A stretch of 64,000 nt of DNA, from assembly GCA_002049455.2 (NCBI GenBank), contig KV918876.1, positions 1 to 64,000 of the forward strand, in the 5' to 3' direction. The notes under the pieces are model-generated. The model saw only the letters and a list, made by a program, of their open reading frames with translations, searched no databases and was not told where the DNA came from. This document shows, piece by piece, positions 32,704 to 43,739 of this stretch. Position 1 is the first letter of the stretch. The number at the start of each line of letters is the position of its first letter. Made by a program: the position numbers and the translations under genes. The stretch comes from Porphyra umbilicalis (lineage: Eukaryota > Rhodophyta > Bangiophyceae > Bangiales > Bangiaceae).

Positions 32704-35700
32704 TCAGTCCTGTGATTGCGGGGGGGGGCTGCGCCCCGCCGCCTCGCCAGGCCGCGCCGCCCTACCGGGCGCGGCAGCCGACCCACCCCCGGGAGGGGCA
32801 GCGAGTCGCCGCCAGATGAACTCATTTGGCGGCGGCGTCGCTAACGGGGGGGAGGCAGCAGGCGGCGCGACCGCCGGCGCGGTGACGCGAGCCCCGTGCT
32901 CGTATGGTGGCGACACGGCCACAGCCGCACGCGCGTGCGCGTTGGACGCGGAGCAGAGGGCGCTCGCGGCACGCCAACCTTCAGGTTGGGGCGCCGCGGG
33001 AACCCCCTCCCCGACATCTGACTCGCTGGACACGCGTAGGGGACTCGGCACGCTGGCAGCAGCGTGCGCCGCTGCCGGCGACGCAGCGATGACCGGCCCC
33101 GCAGCAACGCCGGCCACGTGCGGCGGCGCCACAGCGGCAGCGCGCAGCCAGGCACCGCGCGTCCGTCCGGCAATGCCGACAGGCGGCGCGCCGCCCGCAC
33201 AGGCGAGGCGATGCCCCGACGCGGAGTCAGGCGGCGCCCGCACGCGCCGCTTAGCGGCGGGCGTCGGTGGGGGAGCGCGCGCACCAGGGCAGGCGCGCTC
33301 AGGGCCGCCCCCCCCCCACGGCGCAGTCGTCCCTCCCCACGTCGGGGGGAAGGCGCACCATCGCGGCGGCAGCGGCGTCGGCGCCGGCAGCAGCGGCGAC
33401 AGCGCGCGCGGCGGCGCCCCGCGCACGTCGGGCGATGCCCGCGAGGGCGGTCGCCCGCAGGCGGCGCGCGACGGCACCGGCGCGTCGTGGGCGGCCACGA
33501 TGCGCGCGGCCGCCCGCTGCAACCCACGCGCGGTCCTCAGGGCGACGTCCGACTCGGCGTCGAGTCGCCCCTTGGGCGACGGCGACGTCGGGGGGCGGGC
33601 AGAGCCGGCGACGACACCGCCAAGTCCGTGTTGCCGTGGCGGCGGCCGACGCGGCGACGCGCACGCCGCGCGCCTCCGCCGCATCTGCGCGCGCCTCCGC
33701 GGCGGCCGGATCGAGGCGAAGCGGTGGGCGGCCGCGTCAGCGGCCTCCGCCACCGCGCCGTCGGCGACGCGGAACAGCGCCGCCGCCAGCGTCAAAGCGC
33801 CCACAGCGCCGCCCGGCACGCGCCGGACAGCCGCGGCGACCGCGTCGGCCAACGGGGGGAGCGAGGCAGCAGTGCCCGCCGACACGCCGCATCCACCACC
33901 CCGCCCGCCGCAGCCATATGGCGGGCGGCCGCGAGCGAACTGCGGTCCCGCGCGCCAGGGGCGTCGGGGGGTCCGCCGCAATGCGGGGGCTGGTGGGGGG
34001 CGTGCTGCGGCCGCCGGGCGAGGCGGACACAGCAAAATTTCTGCCCGCCGGGGCGAGGCGCGATCCGATCCGGGGGGGGGTCGGTCGCCGTCGTGGCGAC
34101 CACCCGCATCCCGATCCCGGATGCGGGATCGACTGCGTCCCCGTCGGCGCGAGAATTTCCTCGGCCGCCGCGTCATCTTCGGCGGCGGCCGAAAACGTGG
34201 GGGGGGTGGGCGGCAATACCGAAATTTCCGACTGTACGGCAGAAACCGACGCGGGGGTCGAAGCCGCCGGCTGGGAATTTTCGTCTCCCGGCCGGTCGGC
34301 GTCGACCGCCTCCGCGGCCGCCCCCCCTGGGGCGGAACCAGGCGGGCGCCGTCGCCCCGCACCGGGCGGCGCCGCGACGCGGGCGTCGGCCCAGCGGCCG
34401 CCGCCGCGGGGGCACCGCACGGCCGCCCACGCCACCACCAGCACCCAGCTGCTGCACGTACGGGGCGAGCTCCCGGTGCAGCAGCGGGCGGAGGGCGTCC
34501 CGGTGGGCGGGCGGCATGCCCACCCGCTCGTCCAGCGACGCGAGCTTGGCGCGGCGGCGCGCCACGAAAAACGCGCGCGCCACCTCGCGCGCCGCCTCCG
34601 CCGACAGCCCGCGTCGGCGCGGGGCCCCAGCAGCGACGGCGAGAGGGGGTCGACCCCCGCACGAGCGTTAGCGTGGCGGCGGCGGGCGACAGCGCCACCG
34701 CCGCCTCAAACGCATCGGCGTGCTGCGCCAGCAGGCGCACCTCTGCGAGGTCGCCGGCGCGGTCCACGTCGACGACCGCCCGCTTGGGCAGCCCCGTGGC
34801 TCCCGACAGCAGCTCACGCAGCCGCCAGGTGCGCGACTCGCGGGCGACGCCGCGGACGTAGACCGTCCGCAGCGTCACCGGCGGGGGCGACCCGGCGGCG
34901 AGGCGGCGCAGCGCGGCGCCCGCGGCGGTCGCGCGGGCGAGCCGAGCAGCCGCCGCCGCGGCAGCGTCGCCGTCCTTGGCCTTGTTGTCGCCGCCGGGGC
35001 AGCGGCGGCCACCGCCACAGCGTCCTTGGTCTGGCCGCCGCGCGGCGGCGGCCGCCGGCCGCCGGTCACGGCCGCAGGGGCAGCCCCACGCCCGCCGACC
35101 ACCGCGTCGGCCCATGTCGCGGGGCGCGGGCGGGGGGCAGCGCGCGGAACCGTCGCAGGCGCGGCGACGGCGTCCTGGGCAGCCGCCGCCGGGGCGGCCG
35201 GCAGCGGGGGGGGGGGGACCCGCGGGCACCGACGTTGGCGGCGCCGGCGGGGGGCCCGGCGACTTGGTCGACGGCGGCGGGGGCGGCGGCGGCAGCAGCC
35301 GCAGCCGCCACCGCGGGGGGGGAGCGCAAAAACCGCGAGGGGGGAGAGGCCGGCGTCGGCGCCGGCGCCGGTGGGAGCAGCGGCGAGCAGGTGAGCAGCC
35401 ACCGTCGCGGCGGCGGCACGGCGGCGCGCCGCGCGGCGGGCCTTGCGGCCGCGGCGGCCGGGCGGCAGCGGGAAGGTTCCCCGTCGATGGGGGGGGGGGG
35501 GCACCAGCAGCAGGAGCGGGGGGAGCCGGGGGCGACGGGGCGGGGGGGCGGGGCGGTCAGCGGCGGGGGTGGGGGAGCACGCGGGGGTGGGGGGGATAGC
35601 AGCGCCGGCTAAGCCGCTAATAGCGATTAGCGGCGCCGCGCCAGCCAATGAAAAGCGAGAATCGTAAATTGGACCATCCCCAGCCAATCGATCCTCTGTC

Positions 35701-35882
35701 AGATGCGCAACTGTCAGCAGCAGCAGCGTTCGCTTCGACGCCGCCGTCGCGTTCACGGCGACGGCGTCGAGCAACGCCGCGATCGCGCGCGTCGTCGCGG
35801 CGACGGCGGCGGCCCCCCCGGCCGCCGCCGCGTCCATCGCCGCCGCGCCGCCGCGGGGGGGGTGCCCGGACCCCCAACGCAC
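32704..35882 (-). CDS. Retrotransposon 5' coding region (ORF1-like, RRM-like domain)
   Basis: The frame opening at 35882 begins with a helical stretch (AIAALLDAVAVNATAASKRT, then LLTVAHLTEDRLAGDGPIYD). After frame changes in long G runs comes TLRTVYVRGVARESRTWRLR followed by ELLSGATGLPKRAVVDVDRA (about 34890-34770), which reads like a beta-alpha-beta RNA-recognition-type fold seen in many ORF1 proteins. A further segment near 34450-34590 (ARAFFVARRRAKLASLDERV) is basic and helical. The remainder is Pro/Arg/Ala-rich. I infer the nucleic-acid-binding ORF1, but cannot tell whether it is separate from, or fused to, the RT protein. Confidence 0.5.
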
Positions 35883-35907
35883 CCCTCCGCCACGTCACCG
35901 TCTCCCC

Positions 35908-35986
35908 GGCACAGCCACTCGTCTCCGAGCCGCCTCGAGCGGGTAATCGTAGACTGTTCACCAGGTTCATCTCGTGGGGTGTGAAT
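35908..35986. repeat. 79-bp direct repeat, right copy
   Basis: Exact partner of 27688-27766, at an offset of 8220. It carries a second copy of the Fanzor C-terminal codons and stop (35982-35984), now detached from the gene. Confidence 0.9.
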
Positions 35987-35987
35987 A

Positions 35988-36020
35988 GGGAGCTTCGCTC
36001 CTCACCTCTTCCAGAGGTGA
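35988..36020 (+). ncRNA. Candidate Fanzor guide-RNA (omega-RNA) scaffold
   Basis: Directly after the right copy of the Fanzor stop are two stem-loops in a row: GGAGC-TTC-GCTCC (35989-36001) and TCACCTCT-TCC-AGAGGTGA (36002-36020). In TnpB/Fanzor systems the guide RNA scaffold overlaps or follows the 3' end of the nuclease gene up to the element's right end. Before the retrotransposon inserted, these hairpins would have followed the Fanzor stop at once. The structure is visible; the role is inferred. Confidence 0.4.
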
Positions 36021-36811
36021 CTACTGGTTGCGTCTAGAAATGTATTTTCCTTACGCCCGAGATGAATCAGTAGTCTCTTTGTCAGGAACAAACTGTATTT
36101 CAGGCGCCAGTGTGCGTCCAACAGTTCTCTTGTGTTCGATATGTTGTAGTTTCGTGGATTCGACTGGCGATCACACATTGAGACAGTGAGCCCGGTCCAA
36201 TGTATGGATCAAAATGTAGCTGGAATTTAGAAATAGTGAATCGACGTCCAAAGCTGATGTTTGCGTGGCACAGAGAAATACCGGACTGACTTCTCACAAG
36301 CGGTCACTGTCTGCCCGATTGATCCAACTTTGGCCGCAACCTTGCCGATGGATCTGGCCGCGCGATGGAGACCCTCGGCCAAGCTGTGCCACGTTGGCCG
36401 TCTGGATCGTCCGAGCCGTTGGTGGAACGACGCAATATGACACGGATACTGAACCGCCCCGATGAATCGACGCAGGCGTCGTCCCCTGTCGACTACGCCA
36501 CAGACGGCCTCCCGGTGTGATCCGTGAAGCGCGGGGTGAACGGCGCGACTCGGACCCCGTCCGGCGTGTGCCGCCCTCAATTGGGGCCCCGCGTGCCGCC
36601 GGCGACCAACAGCAGAGCGACACCCGAGCGCCGCCGTCGGCCGCGCCGGTCCCCACACACAGCAGCCCTTGGGTGTCGCCGCCCGCCGGTGGTCCATGAC
36701 GGGCACATAAGCGCCGCCGTGCGTCGGCGTGCACGGTTCTCCAACGCCCCCCAGTTACCATCCGTGTGTCGCCCGTCCACACGCTTGCCATCCACAACCT
36801 CTTCCACTACC
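36021..36811. other. Non-coding; likely end of the Fanzor element and 5' flank of next gene
   Basis: Bases 36021-36500 are AT-richer than the surroundings with no frame of interest; the right edge of the Fanzor element should lie here, but I could not find its terminus. From about 36530 the sequence turns GC-rich and probably holds the 5' region of the secreted-protein gene. Confidence 0.4.
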
Positions 36812-37204
36812 ATGGCGCGCTTTACCCTCCCCCTGCTGGTCCTGCTCGTCGCCGCCTTGGTGCCCCTGGTGGCGTCGGCGTCGCCTGCCTCGGACGTGCT
36901 CTCCTCTGTCGCCCGCACGCACGGGGGCCCCCACGACGTGTCCACTGTCAAGGCGGGCACGTGCGGCGGCTATGTCAAGTGTGGCAAGAACACGGTCAAG
37001 AACACGGTCAAGAACTCCCGCTATTGCTACTTCAAGTTGAAGACGAAGCCGTCTCCGGCCAAGGGCGACAGCAAGCGGAACTGCAAGAGAGCGCCGTACA
37101 GCTGCAAGCGCGTCGCGAGCCCGTGTAACGGCTGGTACAAGTGCAAGTGTGACGAGTGCTCGACGGTGAAGACCGAGGTCGACCGCTGGTGCCTGAAGAA
37201 GTGA
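36812..37204 (+). CDS. Small secreted Cys/Lys-rich protein (130 aa)
   Basis: The frame starts at an ATG in good context (ACCATGGC). A clear signal peptide follows: MARF, a hydrophobic core of Leu/Val/Ala to about residue 23 and a likely cleavage after ASA. The mature part has ten cysteines and about twenty lysines, with clusters such as YVKCGKN, YCYFK, NCKRAPYSCK and YKCKCDEC. Ten cysteines would allow five disulfides. A 12-bp block is tandemly repeated (KNTVKNTVKN). I recognise no family; a cell-wall, adhesion or defence peptide is possible but unsupported. Upstream in-frame codons give a Pro/Arg-rich extension that would bury the signal peptide, so 36812 is the better start. Confidence 0.65.
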   Translation: MARFTLPLLVLLVAALVPLVASASPASDVLSSVARTHGGPHDVSTVKAGTCGGYVKCGKNTVKNTVKNSRYCYFKLKTKPSPAKGDSKRNCKRAPYSCKRVASPCNGWYKCKCDECSTVKTEVDRWCLKK

Positions 37205-37632
37205 GGAGTGGGCAGGCCGGCGTGTCTTTGTGTTTAACTGGTGGGGCGAGTCCAATACATTTTAGCACACGCTGAGATTGTCGGCTGTAGTGCATCGTTG
37301 CCTACGTGGGCCCCTGCTTGTCCACCTGGTGGCAAGACAATTGCATACCATCACTGGAGAAAGACGCAGCGGAAAGATCAAGTCACCTCTTGCGGCCACA
37401 TCCCACATCACACCATACACATGTGCATGCAAAACAGCGTCGCGCAGATGAACAATCGCCTCGGGTCCTTTGACAAGAAGCACGCGAGGGCCACTGGACG
37501 GCACCCTCTGACGGTCCAGATAGTGACACAAGTAATGTGAAACGCATCGGTTGATTGATTGCTCAAGGTCAAGATGTACAGTACATACATGGTCGTGTCC
37601 CCCTACCCACCCCTTTGCCCCCCCTGCGAGCC
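37205..37632. other. Intergenic between convergent genes
   Basis: Lower-GC sequence between the secreted-protein gene and the STEAP-like gene, which end towards each other. It should hold both 3' UTRs. Nothing else seen. Confidence 0.4.
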
Positions 37633-39371
37633 TCACTTGGCCCGCACATGGCGCACGGCCAGCGACAGCGGGGGCACCTTGAACGCCAACATCAACGTTG
37701 CCGACAGGGCCAACACGGAAAACGCCAAAAACACCGTCTGCACGGGGTTGGCATCGTCGTGCTGCGTGTAAAACTTGACGAGCACGCCCACGTGCGTCAG
37801 CGTCAGCCCCATCGTCACCAACCCCAAAAACGAAAACACAAACCGGAACTCGGCCCACGACAGCCCCGCCGCCGTTGCGGGACTCGACGCTGCCGCCAAC
37901 ACCCAGTAGCACCCGAGTGCGAGCACCCCCGCCGCCCAATACAGGTAGTGGTCGTACAGCGGCGTAAAGCTGGCCGAGGCGCGCGTGAAGCCATTCGAAG
38001 CGGCCGCCACGCTGTGCACGGCCGCAAACCAAAAGCCCGTCAACCCGAGCTGCTTGCGCGAGCCGAGCCACGCGGCGAGCCACCCGGGGAACGGGTGGCG
38101 CCCCCGCCGCGCCAGCTGCACGGCCGCCGCGACGCTGCCCGGGAGGAAGGTGACGGCGAGGAGGAGGGCGCCCATGTCCCCCCACGGCACGAGGAGCCAC
38201 GCCCACCACACGTTGGCGTGGTCCTGCTCCCCAAACGCGTAGTAGCGCGACGCCCAGTAGACGCTCCACGCGAGGAGGAGGCCCGCCGCAAAGGTGACGG
38301 CGCCGACCCAGCCGTCGAAAAAGCGGTGCACGGCGCGCTCAGCGGTCCGCGCCGCGTGGAGCCCCCCCGCGTCGAGCGCGTCATAGCCGAGGCGGCGGGC
38401 CAGGGACAGCACCGCCGTCTTGGCCGCCCCGTCGTGCCCCGCCGCAGAGACGAGCGGCGGCGGCGTGCGCGCCGACGGCTCGTCGAGCGCATACGCGGGC
38501 ACATTGTTGAAAGCCTTGACGACGTGGCAGCGGGGGATGCCCGCCGCCGCCACGGCGGCGGCCAGCGCCTCGGCGGTCGACGGCGGCGGGGTGCCGTCGG
38601 CGGCGGCGGCGGGCGCGGCAGCGTCGCCCCACCCGCCCCGGCTGCCGGCGCGACCGCGCTTGCGGAGCAGCCCGCACAGCGTCGACGCCACCGACGGGGT
38701 CGGCGGGTTGGCCACATCCACAAGCACCTTGTCGGCGAGCGCGTGCGCGTGCTTCCTCACAAAAGTCCCGTGCGCGGCGGCGGGGATGGCGAGGACGACC
38801 AAGTCGGCGGCTGCCAAGGCGCCGGCGTGCGACAGCACCGCGCAGGGGGTGGCCCACGACGGCTGGTGGGCGCCGTCGGGGGGGGACCGCGAGCCAAGGA
38901 CCGCGGGGATGCCGCACGCGGTGACCTTGCGCGCAAAGGAGCAGCCGTACGCGCCATTGCCTGTGGGGTGCGTCGTCGAGGGAAACACCAAACCACACCG
39001 ATACGGCGGCACGAGGCACGCGTCGCATCCCACACGGACCGGCCCGTTGGTTAGCCGCTGGCAAAGTGAGCCGCGCGCAAGCGCGCGCACGTCCCCACCA
39101 CACGACCCCCCCCGCCTTTTTTCCACGTGACTGAGCCCCTCCCCCCCCTACCCCACCCCCCCCCCAGGCAACAGTCCTCGGGCCCACCGCACGTACCAAT
39201 AACGGCCACGGCCACGTCGTCTGGCAGCCCCATCTCCAGCGCCACCGCCGGCGCCTTGAGTTTCCCCTCTGCCTCTGTCATCCCCGGGCTGCTGCCGCCG
39301 CTGCTGCTGCCACTACTAGCACCGCTGACCGCGACATCGGCGGCCGCGCCATTCCCCACAACCGTCGCCAT
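37633..39371 (-). CDS. STEAP-like metalloreductase (two exons)
   Basis: STEAP proteins reduce Fe(III)/Cu(II) across membranes using NADPH, FAD and heme. Exon 1 is 39371-39197, the intron 39196-38961 (donor GTACGT, acceptor CAG) and exon 2 38960-37633. Spliced length is 1503 nt, exactly 500 codons plus stop. The splice rebuilds the nucleotide-binding motif VAVIG-NGAYG (G59-x-G61-x-x-G64), followed by LGSR, VVLAIPAAAHG, LVDVANP and VVKAFNNV, as in F420-dependent oxidoreductase-type domains. The C-terminal half has six membrane segments with SRKQLGLTGFWFAAVHS, the STEAP hallmark R-K-Q-L-G plus a heme-ligand His, and a second His in LTLTHVGV. The Rossmann domain has a Gly/Pro-rich insertion near residue 185. 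It is probably a plasma-membrane or vesicle iron/copper reductase. Confidence 0.85.
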
Positions 39372-40837
39372 GGTCCGTCCGCCCAGGCGCGCTGCGCGTC
39401 GGTGGTGGCACCCGCCCGCTCGCCCAACGCTGCGCCTCGTGGCCGCCGACGGGCGCGGGCGGTTGTGGGGGGAGGGGCGGCGGCGGCAGTTCCTGGCGCG
39501 GGCAGGAGCGCGACGGGGGTGCGGCGCGGGGCGGTCTGCGGCGAGCTGATGCGGCGCGCAGGCGGCAGAGGTAGAGCGGGGCTCCGCGTCGCACAAGAGG
39601 GTCGAGCCGGCAGCGCGCGGGGTGGACTGCGGCGGGGCGCGGGGCCAAACGCGGCTGCACGACAGTCCGCGGCTGCGACCGACGCGGCGTGACGGAGGGG
39701 GGGGGGGGGGGGTGTCAAGACGCCCGCCACGCCCCGCGACGGGTTGGAGGGCGGGGCGGGGGCCCCCCCCACCCCGCCCTGTGCCGCGCGGCACCCAGAC
39801 CGGGGGTCCCGGCGGCACGCACGCCCGACCCCCCCGCGCGCGGGCGGCCGTCACCAAGTCGGCGGCGCCGCGCGGCGGCGAGCGGCGCCGCGCCGACCCG
39901 CCGTGCCGGGCAGCGTGTCCCCAGTGGCGCCCGGGCAGCAGCGCCCGCCGCGCCCCGACACCGAGGCCGGGGGCACGCATCGGGGAGGTGCGGCGCGGCC
40001 GCCCGCGTGGCTCGCCGGCCGTCGCGGTCGCGGGGTGGATCACGCGGGCACCGGCGCGCCCCGACCACAGAGCAGCAGTCGGCGCTGGGTGGTTCCTCGG
40101 CACGTGGCTGTCTTCCTGCCGCCTGCGCATGCTTTTCATTGGTTCTTACAGATATCCACTCGTCCACGGTTCGTCGGTCATTTTTCTCTTTCGATGCGTT
40201 CGCAAGCACGGCGCTCATCGCCAAGGCCAGCATTCGATAGATGTCAAAATGAATCATATATGGTGACAATATCGTGTCTGACCGGAATGCTCGTCGATGG
40301 GGCTAGTTCAGAAAAAACTAGAAATATGCATGATTGCAGGGATTCACACCACTGGTCTCGTCCACCGCCAGCGCCTGCCAACCAGTCCACACTTTGGTTC
40401 CCTGGTGTATTGCGAATGTGACTTAACAGGGTCACGCACGCCCCGCCGCCGATTTTCTGGTGGCACTCGTCGGCCCACCGCAGCCGTCCGTTTGGTATGG
40501 CCTGGCCTGCTGCCGCCGTGCCCGCGGACGCCCGCCATGCCAGCAGCCCGCTGCGTCTGCAGCGACGCCAATGCCGCGCGTCCACCCCGGTGCCGTGCCG
40601 CGCCGCCCTGCGTCCCCGCGTGGCGTCGACGCCGGGCGTGTCCCGTTTGCGCCACCCCTGTCCCTGCGCCGCCCACCCGTCTTTCTTTCCCCTTCTCCCC
40701 ACACGTGGCGGAGCACGGCGGTGTCACGTCTGTCTGTTTTGATTTCTTCTAGCCCCAGCTTGGCGGCGGAACCTCTGCCACCCTCCAGCGACACCTGACC
40801 CCCCCCCCCCTCTCCCCCTTTCCGCCCCCCCCCCACC
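39372..40837. other. Intergenic between divergent STEAP-like and squalene monooxygenase genes
   Basis: Very GC-rich to about 40100, then an AT-richer island at 40110-40440, then GC-rich with long C runs. It serves as the common upstream region of two divergent genes. Open frames here are compositional. Confidence 0.45.
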
Positions 40838-42415
40838 ATGGTGGCAGCCGCGGCGCCCTCTCACCCCCCCCCCCCGACGCGCACCTCACGGGGGCGCGGA
40901 CCCCCCCCACGGCCCCCCTCGCCGCCGACGGCACGGTCGTCCACCCCCCCGGCGGCTACGACGTGATTGTTGTGGGCGCGGGCGTGGCGGGCGCGCCGCT
41001 GGCGGCGGTGCTCGCCGCCGACGGCCGCCGCGTCTTGTTAATCGAGCGGGACCTCGCCGAACCGGACCGCATCGTCGGGGAGCTGCTGCAGCCTGGGGGG
41101 GTGGCCGCGCTGCGGGCGCTCGGCCTCGGCGCCGCCGTCGACGGCATTGACGCGCAGGCCATACGGGGGTATGGCCTTTTCTTTGGCGACAAGCGCACGT
41201 GCGTCGATTATGTGGACGCGGCGGCGGCACTGCCGGCGGCGGGCGGCGGCGGCGGCGGCGGTGGCGGCGGCAAGGCGCCGCCCCCCGCCGACGTGGCCGG
41301 CCGCAGCTTCCACAATGGCCGCTTTGTGCGGCGCCTCCGCGAGTTGGCGGCGGCCACCCCCGGCGTGACGCTCGCGCGCGGCACCGTCACGTCGCTGGTG
41401 GAGGACCCGTCCACGGGCACCGTCACGGGCGTGGCGTTTCGCGACGGCCCCGCGGCGACGGCGCCGGTGCAAACGGCGTCGGCGGCGCTGACGATTGCGT
41501 GCGACGGCTGCTTTTCACGCCTCCGCGCGGCGGCCGTCCCCGCGTCTGACTGCACGCCGCCCATTGCCGTTGCGTCGCGCTTTGTCGGCCTCTTGTTGGC
41601 GGCGGGGGGCCTCCCCTACCCCGGCCACGGGCACGTGGTGCTCGCCGACCCCGCGCCGGTGCTCTTTTACCCCGTCTCCTCCACGGCCGTGCGGTGTTTG
41701 GTCGACGTGCCGCCGTCGGTCGGGGCGGCCGTCGACCTCGGCGCGCACATGGCGGGGGTGATTGCGCCGCAGCTGCCCGACGGGCTGCGCGCCCCGTTTG
41801 AGGCGGCCGTCGCCGCGGGCGGCTGGCGCACCATGCCCAACCGCACCATGGTCGCCGCGCCGGCGGTGCGGCCGGGGGCGCTCCTCCTCGGCGACGCCTT
41901 TAACATGCGGCACCCGCTGACGGGGGGGGGGATGACCGTGGCGCTGTCGGACGTGGGGCTCCTGCGGGCGGCACTCGCGGGCGTCCCCGACTTGACCGAC
42001 ACGGCCGCCGTCGGGGCGGCGCTCGGGGGCGTGGCCGCCGCGCGCAAGCCGCTGTCGTCGACCATCAACATTCTCGCCAACGCGCTCTACGCGGTGCTTT
42101 CTCCGGGGTCCGCGCCGAGCCGCGTTGCCATGCGCGCGGCGTGCTTTGACTACCTCGCGCGGGGGGGCGCTGCTCCACCGACCCGGTGGCGATGCTCGGC
42201 GGCCTGCGCCCGGCGCCCTACTTGCTCGTCGGCCACTTTTTCGGCGTGGCCGTGTATGGGTGCGGGCGGGAGGTGGTGATGGGGGGGGGGGTCGCCGCCG
42301 CCTGGCGCCTCTTCCGCGACGCGTTTAACATCGTCAAGCCGCTCATTGACGGGGAGGGCGTGACGGCGGTGCGGTGGATCCCGATTGCGCGCTTGGGGGG
42401 GGGGGCGGGGCATGA
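40838..42415 (+). CDS. SQE: Squalene monooxygenase (squalene epoxidase)
   Basis: Converts squalene to 2,3-oxidosqualene, the first oxygen-dependent step of sterol synthesis, at the ER. Visible are the FAD motif DVIVVGAGVAGAPLAAVLA, IERDLAEPDRIVGELLQPGG (the family signature), DGRRV, GHGHVVLADPAPVLFYPVSS, RCLVDVPP, NRTMVAAP and GDAFNMRHPLTGGGMTVALS, the second FAD motif. The C-terminus (AMLGGLRPAPYLLVGHFFGV, then AVYG) lies in another frame after a 7-G run near 42162. The likely start ATG at 40838 (CACCATGG) is separated from the core by a 12-C run (40864-40875) of the wrong length. An insertion of about 10 Gly lies after CVDYVDAAAALPAA. Start and end are approximate because of these shifts. 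The next gene is convergent. Confidence 0.9.
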
Positions 42416-42757
42416 CCGCCGGGGGGGGGGGGGGGGGGATGGGAGTGGAGACTGCTGTTGGCAAGGACGGGCTGGCGGTCGAACCGAGCACCGCGGGAGC
42501 CGTCCAACCTCTTTTTTTTTTTTTCGAGAGCCGCCCGCCACACGCGGGTGTGGCGCCCGCACCACGCGGCGGTTGTAGGTAGCGCCGGCACCTCAAGAGG
42601 CGGTTGGCCTCCCGTAGAGACCGAGGTAGGTGCCGCGCGGCACGTAAACGCCCCCTTTATGGCGCCACGCCCACCGCCACCTACCAGGTCCGTCGCGACC
42701 CCACGGCCGGCGGCCAGCACCGGCGGCGGGCGCCTGCCCCGCCACCCCCCTCTACTT

Positions 42758-43278
42758 TCAAAACAGCACCGCCGCCAGCACCGCCGCGACCACCGGCACG
42801 CTCACATTGTCATCGACGCCCTCCCACAGCTCGGCCGCCGCGCAGGCGACGCCCACAGCCAGCAGGCGGGCGGCCCCCCCCCCCCCCCCACCGCCCCCGC
42901 CAAGCCGAGCTCCGCGAGGATGCCCACACTCGCGAGCGCCCCCCCCCCACAAACGCGGCGGTGCCGACGGCGGTTTTCCCCCCCCCCCCCCGCCGGCGGG
43001 GCGGCGGGCGGCGAGGCGGGCCCACTCGGTGCCGCGCCCCCAGCGGCGGCCGAGCACCTCGGCCGCCCCGTCGCCGCCGACGAGCATGCCGAGCGCAACG
43101 CCCCCGGCGACGCTCGACCGCCACCCGCCGACGCAGACGAGCGCGAGGGTGACGACGTACGCGAGCGGGCCGCCGGCGGCTTCAGAGGCGGCGCCCGAGC
43201 GGGAGACGGCCGCCGCCAGGGCGTCGGCCGCCCCGGGGGGGGCCCCCGTCGACGGGGCGCCGCGGGGGGGTGGCGCCC

Positions 43279-43311
<33 letters not shown>

Positions 43312-43656
43312 CACCACCACCGCCGACCACCCCCCGCGGGTGCCGGCACCGGCAGACGCGTCGCCGCGGCGGCGGCGCCCCGCGGCCGCGAGGGCAATGG
43401 CAAACGCGACGGGCACCGCCGCGGCGACGAGCCGCGCCGCCGGGTGGGGCGAGTAGAGCCCCCACGTGGCGACAAACGCCGGGGCGGTGCCAAAGTGGAC
43501 GGCCTTGCGGGCGGCGGGCCCCGAGAGGGCGCCCCCCCGCCGCGCGGCGGCGGCAACGCCGACCGCCGCCGCGGCGGCGGCCGCCGACGCGGATGCAACA
43601 ACCGCGTCGGCGGCGAGGGGGGGGAGGGCGGGGAGGGCGGCGGCGAGGGGTGTCAA
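42758..43656 (-). CDS. Phytol/dolichol kinase-like membrane protein (frameshifted)
   Basis: Reading from 43656, a hydrophobic N-terminus leads to RKAVHFGTAPAFVATWGLYS, the start of the phytol/dolichol kinase and phosphatidate cytidylyltransferase fold. After a frame change in the Gly-coding run near 43265-43320 come LAYVVTLALVCVGGWRSSVA, VGGDGAAEVLGRRWGRGTEW (a GDG...GRR core as in VTE5-type kinases), GKTAVGTAAFVGGGALASVG (again shifted) and the last helix VDDNVSVPVVAAVLAAVLF before the stop at 42758. Phytol kinase recycles chlorophyll phytol for tocopherol synthesis in plastids; dolichol or farnesol kinase activity is equally possible. Several long G runs break the frame; the motifs occur in the right order. 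Confidence 0.65.
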
Positions 43657-43708
43657 CGCGGCGAGGGGGGGGGGGGGGGGGGCGCCCGCCCCGTCGGCAC
43701 TGGCGGGT

Positions 43709-43739
<31 letters not shown>

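Larger units (their letters stand above)
27767..35907 (-). mobile_element. RLE-type non-LTR retrotransposon (8.1 kb)
   Basis: The element occupies the space between the 79-bp direct repeats and reads on the minus strand. In order it encodes an RRM-like region, three paired zinc-finger modules, a reverse transcriptase and a C-terminal CCHC plus restriction-like endonuclease. The RLE domain places it with R2/R4/NeSL/CRE/Utopia-type elements, many of which insert at specific sites. There is no poly-A tail; the 3' end reads GAGCAGCACCCA next to the target. Coding sequence runs from about 35882 to 27831, so it appears full length, with breaks only at G or C runs. Confidence 0.85.

Noticed and set aside
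32704-34861. Long plus-strand frames antisense to the retrotransposon (over 600 aa)
   Set aside because: They are Arg/Gly/Pro shadows of the minus-strand coding sequence in high-GC DNA, with no motifs.
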